Shown here: positions 1 to 6,711 of the stretch, one piece after another
Numbering within the stretch: position 1 is the first letter of the stretch
How the letters are laid out: every line of letters begins with the position of its first letter
From: Planctomycetota bacterium
Lineage (GTDB): Bacteria; Planctomycetota; PUPC01; JACPCR01
Direction: 5' to 3'
Assembly (NCBI GenBank): GCA_030740295.1
Contig: JASLXP010001271.1
Span: 1 to 23,738 of the forward strand
Length of the DNA: 23,738 nucleotides
Translations under genes and position numbers: made by a program
The notes under the pieces: generated by a model
The model's input: only the letters and a program-made list of their open reading frames with translations
Told to the model about the DNA's origin: nothing
Databases searched by the model: none

Positions 1-715
1 CTTTAAGGAACTTCTCGACCGTCGTACCCGATGTGTTAAGCCAGTTCTTCCTGGCCTTACGGATGCCGGGCTCGCGGGTGATGGCAAGAATCTCGAGCAG
101 GTCGCCGCCGGCGAGGAGCCACGCGCTGGCTTTCACGCGGGTCTCAACCGCGTCCACTAAACAGGCCAGGATGCCGCCCATGCTGATACCCACGCAGCCG
201 ATACGCTCCGGGTCGACGTCGTCCCGCTGTTCGAGCCAGGTGATGGCCTTTCGAGCGTCCGATACAGTCTGGCGCAGAACCGCGTCTGTGAATTTCATAT
301 CCGCCGGTTCGGGATCAAAAAGCTCCTCTTTCTGATCGAGGACCAATGCCACGAAACCCGCCTTGGCGAGGGCCTTCCCGAGGCCGCGGGACAGAGGCTC
401 TCCGCCGGACAGAATAGGAAAGACGAGAATCCCGGCAGTCTTGCCGGAGTTTTTGGCTGGGAAATAACATTCGGCGTGGACGCGGTCATTCTCAGGATGC
501 GTCTTGTGATCCGAATCAAACTCCAGTCTGAATTTCTTATGAGAACGGCCGCGCTCAGTTGGACCGACTTTCAGAGTTCTTAATTCGGGACTGAATTCGA
601 AACCCGCGTGTGAAGTCACGGGCTGCACTTCGCGGCCTGGCACTGGGATGTGCGGCTGCAAGCGGCAGCCGGGAGCGGACAGAAGGAGCAGCAGGAGCAC
701 AGTGATTGACTTCAT
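1..715 (-). CDS. Alpha/beta hydrolase (dienelactone hydrolase-like), partial, exported
   Basis: The reading frame opens at an ATG at 715 and runs without a stop off the left edge, giving 238 codons and no C-terminus. The N-terminus (M-K-S then a run of six leucines, then SAPGC with Cys17) is a short hydrophobic signal; the Cys suggests a lipoprotein, although the lipobox lacks the usual leucine at -3. The hydrolase core starts near residue 80. The nucleophile elbow G-I-S-M-G-G has its serine at about residue 178, preceded by the typical 'DPERIGCVG' strand. The catalytic Asp and His would lie beyond the window. Enzymes of this kind cleave ester or lactone bonds; the substrate cannot be told here. 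It diverges from the heparinase-like gene at 790 with a 74-bp spacer, so a shared control region and a role in polysaccharide or ester breakdown are plausible but inferred. Confidence 0.85.
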   Translation of the reverse strand, partial: MKSITVLLLLLLSAPGCRLQPHIPVPGREVQPVTSHAGFEFSPELRTLKVGPTERGRSHKKFRLEFDSDHKTHPENDRVHAECYFPAKNSGKTAGILVFPILSGGEPLSRGLGKALAKAGFVALVLDQKEELFDPEPADMKFTDAVLRQTVSDARKAITWLEQRDDVDPERIGCVGISMGGILACLVDAVETRVKASAWLLAGGDLLEILAITREPGIRKARKNWLNTSGTTVEKFLK

Positions 716-789
716 AGTTCGTAAAGCTGAAAACAGAATCTGGTATCACTGAACAAGACTGGGCCCTCTCTTCACCTTCTGAATAACCA

Positions 790-2862
790 ATGAATTTCAC
801 ATTCGGCATCGCCGGCGAACTCTATAGGAAGAATATACATCCACGCGTTTACATCAGCGAAGATGAACTACCGCGGTTTCAAGAGATCCTACGCTCTGCG
901 CCCGGGAAGAAGATTCTGGCCGCAATGCGTGAAAGCGTGAAGCGTCAAACGACTCAAGCTCAGAAAAACACTGCAAAAGTGGGCGAGCCACCCGCATTAA
1001 TCGGCGATAGCTTCACGCTCGCGTTCTTCGCTTTTATTGACGAAGACAAGCAGGCCCTGGAAGTTGTCCGGCACAACCTTGCCGTTGCTGAGGAGGTCGA
1101 AAACAATCCGGCTCCGGATCAGCAGGCGCGTCATCGGATCGGGGCCTCGCAGGCGGGACATCTCGCGATGGCCTACGACCTCGTTTATCACCATCTCGAG
1201 CGGAAGGAACGCCTTGCATTTTGCCGGTGGGCATATGAGAGTGGAATCAGGAAGACACTCGATGCACTTGGGCCGTGGTACCACCATGGGGCAGGCGCGA
1301 ACATACCCATGAATCAGCTAATGAATGTGATCCGCATTCTCATGAGCATCGATGGCGACGAAGGTGTGCCGAACCTGGATAAGGATTGGGCCCGCGCATT
1401 GTCCATGTTCGAGGCGACGCTCAATACCGTGGTTGGCCCTGAAGGATATCCGTCAGAAGACATGGGATACGGGACAGGCATGTTCAGCCGGGTGGTTCAA
1501 CTGGCCGATGCCCTGCGGCGTGGCGGGTTCCTCGATCCCTATGAGGTCTGCCCACGCTACTCGGAATTCGGAAATGCGATTTTGCATTTTGTGCAGCCCT
1601 GGGGAAAGAATCTGAGCACCACCGGCGATCACGGCGACGATATCGGACAACGCACTTTCGCCCTTGCCCGTCTCGCGGAAGAGACGAGCGATCCAACACT
1701 GTTGTGGCTGAACGGGACCCTCTCTTACCGAGTCAGGGAAGTTCAGTTGCGAAAGGATGTCCAGACCGAGTGTTCCGTTTTCGCGCTGCTCGTGGCCGAC
1801 GAGCTCGGTGAAGGAGTTCATCCGGCAAAGATGAATCCGCAGCCGGCGACGCATTTCCGCGACAACGGTCGCGGCATCGTCAGCTTTCGCAGCGGGTGGA
1901 AGAAGGATGACACGTTCGTCGTCTTCGACGGCTCGCAGCGCTGCCCCGCGGCGGCCGGGCACGATCACGCCAGTTGCGGCCACTTTTCGATATCCGCATT
2001 CGGCGAGTATCTCGCCATTGATACCGGCCGATACAACATGGAACAGAACTGCCACAACGTGGTCCTCGTCGATGGCAAAAGCGGCCGCGACACAAAAGGC
2101 GAATGGGAGTTCGTGAAGCATCCCGGAATCCTGAAGAGCTTCAGTCCCGGCGAGCTCGTGGATGTCGCGTCCGTGGACAGCTCGCACCAGCACAACTGTT
2201 TCTGGGCCCGGCGCCACATCGGACTCGTGAAGGGCCGCGGTGTGCCGGCATACCTGTGGGTGGTGGATGACATCAACAAGAACAACGACTGGGGCGAATA
2301 CTGGTGGCAGCTCCACACCTGCCCGGAGAACACCATCCAGACGTTCAAATCACACGCCACGGTTACCGGCTGGCGACACGGCAACAAGATGGACGTCCAT
2401 TTCGCCTTGCCGGACAAGATCGAATACCCCCGCCCGCACAGAATCTTCGAGATCACCCAGGACGTAAAAGAGACCAGTTCTTACAACTACGTGGGCAAGG
2501 TGACGAAGGAGAGAATGAAGATGTTCTCCCGCCCTGCGGAACAGATTCATTACTCGACATTTCATCGCCCGCGCCTGCTCGTAAAGATCGAGGGCTACAA
2601 CGGACGTTTCATGTCGTTCATGCTTCCCCGCGACAAAAGCATGAAGCCTGCAAAAGTAAAACGCCTGAAGAGCCTGCCCGGTTCCCTCGCAGCCAGCATC
2701 ACCTTCGAGCGCGTCGAAGACACCGTCATCTTCGCGCACGAACACAATCTCCTCGAGGCAGGCGGAATCAAAGCCCGCGGCCGATGGTGTGTTGTTCGCC
2801 GGAATCTCAAAAGTGGGAGGGTTTTGGAACAGGCGGTGGGTGATGGGTCGTTCCTGGAATGA
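790..2862 (+). CDS. Heparinase II/III-like polysaccharide lyase family protein
   Basis: This is a 690-residue protein. Residues ~20-310 are helix-rich, as in the (alpha/alpha) toroid of heparinase II/III and alginate lyases (for example WYHHGAGANIP, ~163-173). Residues ~355-690 are the beta-sandwich. The family hallmark is at 390-414: G-H-D-H-A, then GHFSISAFGEYLAIDTG, the segment that carries catalytic and metal-site histidines and aspartates in this superfamily. The family cleaves uronic-acid-containing polysaccharides by beta-elimination; the substrate here is unknown. The ATG at 790 is forced, because an in-frame TAA sits at 784-786. No signal peptide is evident at this start, which is unusual for a lyase acting on polymers, so it may act on imported oligosaccharides or the start may be mis-set. 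No Shine-Dalgarno sequence is visible. It is divergent from the hydrolase at 715 and convergent with the permease at 2970. Confidence 0.85.
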   Translation: MNFTFGIAGELYRKNIHPRVYISEDELPRFQEILRSAPGKKILAAMRESVKRQTTQAQKNTAKVGEPPALIGDSFTLAFFAFIDEDKQALEVVRHNLAVAEEVENNPAPDQQARHRIGASQAGHLAMAYDLVYHHLERKERLAFCRWAYESGIRKTLDALGPWYHHGAGANIPMNQLMNVIRILMSIDGDEGVPNLDKDWARALSMFEATLNTVVGPEGYPSEDMGYGTGMFSRVVQLADALRRGGFLDPYEVCPRYSEFGNAILHFVQPWGKNLSTTGDHGDDIGQRTFALARLAEETSDPTLLWLNGTLSYRVREVQLRKDVQTECSVFALLVADELGEGVHPAKMNPQPATHFRDNGRGIVSFRSGWKKDDTFVVFDGSQRCPAAAGHDHASCGHFSISAFGEYLAIDTGRYNMEQNCHNVVLVDGKSGRDTKGEWEFVKHPGILKSFSPGELVDVASVDSSHQHNCFWARRHIGLVKGRGVPAYLWVVDDINKNNDWGEYWWQLHTCPENTIQTFKSHATVTGWRHGNKMDVHFALPDKIEYPRPHRIFEITQDVKETSSYNYVGKVTKERMKMFSRPAEQIHYSTFHRPRLLVKIEGYNGRFMSFMLPRDKSMKPAKVKRLKSLPGSLAASITFERVEDTVIFAHEHNLLEAGGIKARGRWCVVRRNLKSGRVLEQAVGDGSFLE

Positions 2863-2969
2863 CAGACCAAGATGGAACAAAGGTGAATAGAATGCAGTAA
2901 TTCATGCCATTACACGCTGAGATCGACCTGATTGCGGTACGGCAGTCTGCAAGCGAGTGAAGGCCCCAC

Positions 2970-4715
2970 TCACTCATACCTCACGGCCGCGATTGGATCC
3001 ATGCCTGCGGCCTTCCTCGCCGGATAAAACGCGGCCAGGAAACTGATTACCACCGCGGCGAAAGCGATGACGGCAACGTCCATGGGATCGGTCGCTGCAG
3101 GGATGCCGTCGAGGTAGTAGAGCGTTTTAGGAAAAGGGTGCCATCCGGTCTTGATTTCGACCCAATCGGCAAGAGGATTCATAATCCGGAGGAAGCCGAG
3201 CCCACACGCGGTACCGAGCCCTGCGCCAAGCAGGCCGATCAGGGTGCCGTTCAACAGAAAGATGGACATCACGCCGGCGTTCGTTCCGCCGATCGATTTC
3301 AGGATGCCGATGTCTCTGGTCTTTTCGACCACCATCATCCACAGCGTTGCCATGATGCAGAATCCGGCCACGATAGAGATGAACATGAGGACGACGGCCA
3401 TGACGTTTCGTTCGTTGTCGATGGCCGCGAGCAGGATGGCCCGCTGGGCCTCCCAGGTCTCAACGGTGAAGACTGGGTCGATGGCCTTGCTGATTTCTTC
3501 CACTACCTGACCGGCGAGACGATAGTCATCGAGCCGGACGCTGATACCGGAGACCTTTTCCGGCATGCCGACCAGCTTCTGTGCTTCCTTGATCGGAATG
3601 TAAATCGAGCGGCTGTCGTTCTCATAATTGCCCGTCTTGAATCGGCCTGCGAGATGAAAATCCATGGGCGTGAATTCCATGAAACCGGCCGGTGCGACTA
3701 TCTGAACTTCTGTGCCCCGCTGAAAATATGGCAGCAACGCCTGGCCCATCAGGAGGGGTGATGTTGTAGCGTCGCTGCGCTTGGGCAAACCCTTGAGAAC
3801 ATCGTCCAGAAAGTCACCAAGACCCTCTTCCTCCTCGTATTCTTCGCCATATTCATCTGCATCCTCCCCGGCCTCACTCTCCTCTTCTCCTGCTTTCTCT
3901 CTTCCTTTCTCGTCACCTGCTTCATCCTCAAAGATACCGTCCGGTATAACGGGCACAGCGCCAGGAAAGACCGGACCGACTTCATCTTCGTCCGGTGCCA
4001 TCTCAGGGCCCTGCCGAAGGATGTTGGTTTCGGCAATTTCCAATTTGAAGATCTCGAAATCATCCTGGAACAGGATACTGGTGCCCCCGAGGGTGATGAT
4101 GTCTGCATGCTTCAACTGTGCCTTCTTAACGTCCTTATCATTGACGGTAATCGCGCCCTCTTTCCCTTGAATGTGCACCACAGAGCCATCCAGAATGAAC
4201 TCAGCATGACGGGGCTTCACCTGTTCATCTTCGAGTTCGATGTCGACTGAGCTCTTTGGGATCTCCCTGCCAAGAAGAACTCTCTCCTTTTCGCCGAGCA
4301 CATACTTTTCTCCCACATCGTTGCCCTCAGTCATCCGGAGCGTCTTGATGGCATAACGGCGCAGTTCCCCAACTTCCGCCTCGGAAACCGGATCGATCCC
4401 CCGAATCATGGCCCAGGTTGACATCCCTTCTACCTGGATGAGGCCAAGTGTTTCCACGTAAGGCGCAGCCGCCACCACATGCTCGACGGACTCGATCTTC
4501 TTAATGACTTCCTCGTGCTGAGCGATCTCAAAACGTGATCGAACGATGATGTGCGAGAGCGTCCCTCGGATGCGCTGCCGGAGTTCAACGCCAAATCCTT
4601 TCATCACCGACAGGATCACGATCATCGCCATCACACCCAGCAGCACTCCTGCCACGGACATGAGGTTGATCTTGCGAGCCTTCAGATACCGGACTGAGAG
4701 GAAGAGCTTATACAT
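2970..4715 (-). CDS. FtsX/LolC-E-type ABC transporter permease with an FHA-like insertion
   Basis: This is a 581-residue inner-membrane permease of the LolC/LolE/MacB FtsX type. TM1 is at ~19-37, followed by a large periplasmic domain (~40-435). Three C-terminal helices lie at ~438-463, 483-507 and 545-566. The conserved VVEKTRDIGILKSIGGT loop (462-478) and the C-terminal PARKAAGMDPIAAVRYE are family signatures. Such permeases work with a LolD-type ATPase to release lipoproteins or move envelope substrates; no ATPase gene is in the window. The periplasmic domain is interrupted. Residues ~145-217 read as an FHA fold (GRE, then DIELEDEQVKPRHAEF, VND, then LKHADIITLGGTSILFQD), followed by an acidic Glu/Asp/Gly-rich linker (~262-306). 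The family sequence then resumes (LLMGQALLPYFQRGTEVQIV). Start ATG 4715 has no clear Shine-Dalgarno sequence. The HpaI aldolase gene lies upstream across a repeat element. Confidence 0.85.
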   Translation of the reverse strand: MYKLFLSVRYLKARKINLMSVAGVLLGVMAMIVILSVMKGFGVELRQRIRGTLSHIIVRSRFEIAQHEEVIKKIESVEHVVAAAPYVETLGLIQVEGMSTWAMIRGIDPVSEAEVGELRRYAIKTLRMTEGNDVGEKYVLGEKERVLLGREIPKSSVDIELEDEQVKPRHAEFILDGSVVHIQGKEGAITVNDKDVKKAQLKHADIITLGGTSILFQDDFEIFKLEIAETNILRQGPEMAPDEDEVGPVFPGAVPVIPDGIFEDEAGDEKGREKAGEEESEAGEDADEYGEEYEEEEGLGDFLDDVLKGLPKRSDATTSPLLMGQALLPYFQRGTEVQIVAPAGFMEFTPMDFHLAGRFKTGNYENDSRSIYIPIKEAQKLVGMPEKVSGISVRLDDYRLAGQVVEEISKAIDPVFTVETWEAQRAILLAAIDNERNVMAVVLMFISIVAGFCIMATLWMMVVEKTRDIGILKSIGGTNAGVMSIFLLNGTLIGLLGAGLGTACGLGFLRIMNPLADWVEIKTGWHPFPKTLYYLDGIPAATDPMDVAVIAFAAVVISFLAAFYPARKAAGMDPIAAVRYE

Positions 4716-4724
4716 CGGCGAGTG

Positions 4725-5023
4725 ATGAGTAATGGGTAATGCGTGATGCGTAATTGTGGCCTTAAACAGCCCCCAGTGCTTGTGACTTCGGCCACAGCTT
4801 GGAAGGATGTTCGATACTGGTAGTGCTAGGCGCTCGTTCTGTCGGTCTCAGCCAGGGAAGCCGCAGCCAAATTGTGGTATGGCCTTCTCGCCCATGATTC
4901 ATGGGCGGACGCCCGCGCTACGCTGTGAAGTCATTGCCGAGACTCTGTGCCGCGCACAAGATTCAAAACAGAATCGGCCTACTGTTTGGGCACCTTACGT
5001 ATTACGCATTAGGCATTACTCAT
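4725..5023. repeat. Inverted-repeat-bounded, non-coding repeat element (MITE/REP-like)
   Basis: Almost the whole 307-bp gap between the aldolase stop (5023) and the permease start (4715) is bounded by 29-bp imperfect inverted repeats. The left copy is at 4725-4753 and begins ATGAGTAATG; the right copy is at 4995-5023. They match at 25 of 29 positions. The interior has further dyads: TGTGGCC (4755-4761) with GGCCACA (4790-4796), and a 19-bp dyad CGCCCATGATTCATGGGCG (4889-4907) with 9-bp arms around a central T. No convincing ORF is present. The structure resembles a dispersed REP or MITE-type element. The copy number in the genome cannot be seen here. It may also act as an mRNA hairpin or processing site between the two genes. 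Confidence 0.55.
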
Positions 5024-5841
5024 TAGACCGTGCTCTCGTCCTCACCCGATTCCGAAACAGCATCCCCGAGCATCTCCTTCATTCTGACGATATCGCTGTC
5101 CATTGCGCCTCTGAACATGGCTAGGTCGCTGCTGTGCATAATCAGGTTGGCACCGGTATCCCTGGCCCAGACAACTTCCTGCTCAAGTCCGTCGCTGAAG
5201 TGGACGCCGGCGCCTTTTCCCGCGGCACGAGCCTTGGTAAAGATCTCTCGGACGGCGGCATCGAACTTTGGATGATCGTATTGCTCGGGCACTCCGAGAT
5301 TGAGGGACAGGTCGTGCGGTCCAATCAGAATGGAATCGACTTCTTCGACCGCCAGCAGGTCTTCGAGAGCATCTATCGCGGTCTGGCTTTCTATATTGAT
5401 GATGAGGACGTTGTTCTTATTCCAGTTTGCCAGGTATTCGGTAAGAACGGGCTCGAGGGTTTCTTCGCCATCGAGCGCGCGTCTGAGCCGCGCGCCTTTG
5501 AGCGGACGATGCTTCACTGCACCGGCCAGTCTTTTGACCTCTTCGACCGTCTCCACATAAGGTGCAATCACCCCCTGTGCTCCGCCATCAAGAACGATGC
5601 ATGCCTGATAGGGATCGGGCTCTGGAACGCGAACCACCGGAGCAATTCCCATGGCGGCGTACGTCTGGCACATCCAGGCCAGTTCCCCCCGATCCTGTGG
5701 GATGTGTTCCGTATCAAGAAACACCAAATCAAGTCCAAGCCCGCGGACGACCGCGGCCCAGCGAGCGTTGTTGGAACAGACGCATGTGCCATAAACACGT
5801 TTGCCGCTGCGTAAAGCTCCTCTCAGTTCATTGCCTAACAT
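5023..5841 (-). CDS. HpcH/HpaI aldolase/citrate lyase family protein
   Basis: This is a class II (metal-dependent) pyruvate aldolase of the 2,4-dihydroxyhept-2-ene-1,7-dioate / 2-keto-3-deoxy-sugar-acid type. The family cleaves 2-keto-4-hydroxy acids to pyruvate and an aldehyde in the cytoplasm. Expected residues are present, numbered from the ATG at 5841 (272 aa): His46 in LDTEHIP, Arg71 in VVRVPEPDP, the metal ligand Glu151 in IINIESQTAID, and Asp177 in LIGPHDLSLNLG. The start is set by the Shine-Dalgarno GGAGGG (plus-strand 5848-5853), six bases before ATG 5841. A TTG two codons upstream (5847) would touch that site and is unlikely. Length and ends are normal for the family. The exact substrate is unknown. 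The stop codon abuts the right arm of the repeat element, and a simple-word repeat lies upstream. Confidence 0.88.
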   Translation of the reverse strand: MLGNELRGALRSGKRVYGTCVCSNNARWAAVVRGLGLDLVFLDTEHIPQDRGELAWMCQTYAAMGIAPVVRVPEPDPYQACIVLDGGAQGVIAPYVETVEEVKRLAGAVKHRPLKGARLRRALDGEETLEPVLTEYLANWNKNNVLIINIESQTAIDALEDLLAVEEVDSILIGPHDLSLNLGVPEQYDHPKFDAAVREIFTKARAAGKGAGVHFSDGLEQEVVWARDTGANLIMHSSDLAMFRGAMDSDIVRMKEMLGDAVSESGEDESTV

Positions 5842-5847
5842 GTTCAA

Positions 5848-5853
5848 CCCTCC
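5848..5853 (-). promoter_or_regulatory. Strong Shine-Dalgarno site that decides the aldolase start
   Basis: On the minus strand GGAGGG is followed by TTGAAC and then ATG (5841-5839). The six-base spacing favours the ATG over the TTG at 5847. This is one of the few strong ribosome binding sites in the window. Confidence 0.75.
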
Positions 5854-5864
5854 GGTGAAGAATG

Positions 5865-5897
5865 ATGGTTCATATGGTTGATTGATGGTTAATGGTT
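5865..5897. repeat. Short-word repeat of ATGGTT
   Basis: ATGGTT occurs four times in 33 bp (5865, 5874, 5885, 5892), separated by 2-5 bases. The stretch covers the stop codon and last codons of the MBL-fold ORF, which read out as a low-complexity INHQSTI tail. It lies in the leader of the aldolase gene. It is not a CRISPR: units are too short and spacers are lacking. It may be a recombination or slippage scar, since the MBL gene loses homology just before it. Confidence 0.6.
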
Positions 5898-6571
5898 GAA
5901 GGCTCGCATGTCAAAGAGAGATGACGCGATGAACTGGACGCGATAAAATCGATCAGGGCTTCATCCATTGGGCCGAGCTTCACTTCTCCGTTGCGGATTT
6001 CTTCGAGCAGGTATGCCCCTGCGCCGTTTCCCTCGCTGTAAGAATGCGGTTCATTGTCGCTGATGAAACAGAAAACTTTGCCTTCGTGTTCGAGACGGTA
6101 CCCGAGCGCAATTCCAGGGTGGTTGAGGTAAAGGGTCGATATCTTCACTCCTTTGATCTCGAAATCGCCTTCCGTGATCTTGCTGAACGACTTTTCGGAG
6201 GGCATCTCCTGGAAAGAGATGGGGAAGTAATCTGGCACCATCTGTCCCTTGAAAATCATTTCGAGGGGCTGAATCATGCCTTCACAGCCGTGGATAGTGA
6301 ACCTGTTGCCCGGGATATACGCCGGCACAAAAAACGGAAAGCCCTGGATGTGATCCCAGTGAAAATGGCTCATCAGAATATCGGCCTGGATAGGCGACTG
6401 ATATCGACGGAGCAGATCGTTCCCAAGCATCCGGATGCCGCTGCCCGCGTCAAGAATGATGAGGGTATCGCCGCACAGGACTTCCACGCACGCGGTATTC
6501 CCTCCGTATCGAACCGTGCCCTGCCCGGGCGACGGGATCGACCCTCGAACTCCCCAGAACTTGACTTTCAT
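5870..6571 (-). CDS. MBL-fold metallohydrolase (PhnP-like), C-terminally truncated
   Basis: The 233-residue product starts with the typical WGVRGSIPSPG and RYGGNTACVEV segments of the PhnP-like / COG1235 metallo-beta-lactamase-fold phosphodiesterases. It keeps the metal motif SHFHWDH (His69, His71, Asp73, His74), then NHPG (His151) and ISDNE (Asp172). In this family, helix DEALIDF is normally followed by an 'A-D-L-L-I-x-D-A' strand and a C-terminal GHS/T-type motif with a final metal histidine. Here the protein instead ends in ASSSSRHLSLTCEPSTINHQSTI, partly encoded by the ATGGTT repeat. I found no trace of the missing segment in the other frames before the aldolase gene. A deletion and hence a damaged gene is likely; residual function cannot be excluded. 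The ATG at 6571 has no clear Shine-Dalgarno sequence. Confidence 0.75.
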   Translation of the reverse strand: MKVKFWGVRGSIPSPGQGTVRYGGNTACVEVLCGDTLIILDAGSGIRMLGNDLLRRYQSPIQADILMSHFHWDHIQGFPFFVPAYIPGNRFTIHGCEGMIQPLEMIFKGQMVPDYFPISFQEMPSEKSFSKITEGDFEIKGVKISTLYLNHPGIALGYRLEHEGKVFCFISDNEPHSYSEGNGAGAYLLEEIRNGEVKLGPMDEALIDFIASSSSRHLSLTCEPSTINHQSTI

Positions 6572-6711
6572 TGATCGTGCTTGTCAGGAGGAGGAAGAGC
6601 CGCCGCGAGAATGCATTAAACAGCGAGAAGGCGATAGTTGCGGCGACTAAGATGCTGATATCAAGAGGATTAGCATGGAAGCACGAAATCCTAGCACCAG
6701 TCAGGGGCGAG

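Noticed and set aside
1453..2316. 287-codon minus-strand ORF
   Set aside because: Shadow of the heparinase-like gene, which has strong family motifs in the opposite frame.
2955..2975. GAGTGA/TCACTC hairpin at the permease stop as a bidirectional terminator
   Set aside because: Only a 6-bp stem with no U-run on either strand.
5859..5903. CRISPR-like array
   Set aside because: Six-base words at irregular 2-5-base gaps, with no repeat-spacer structure and no cas genes.
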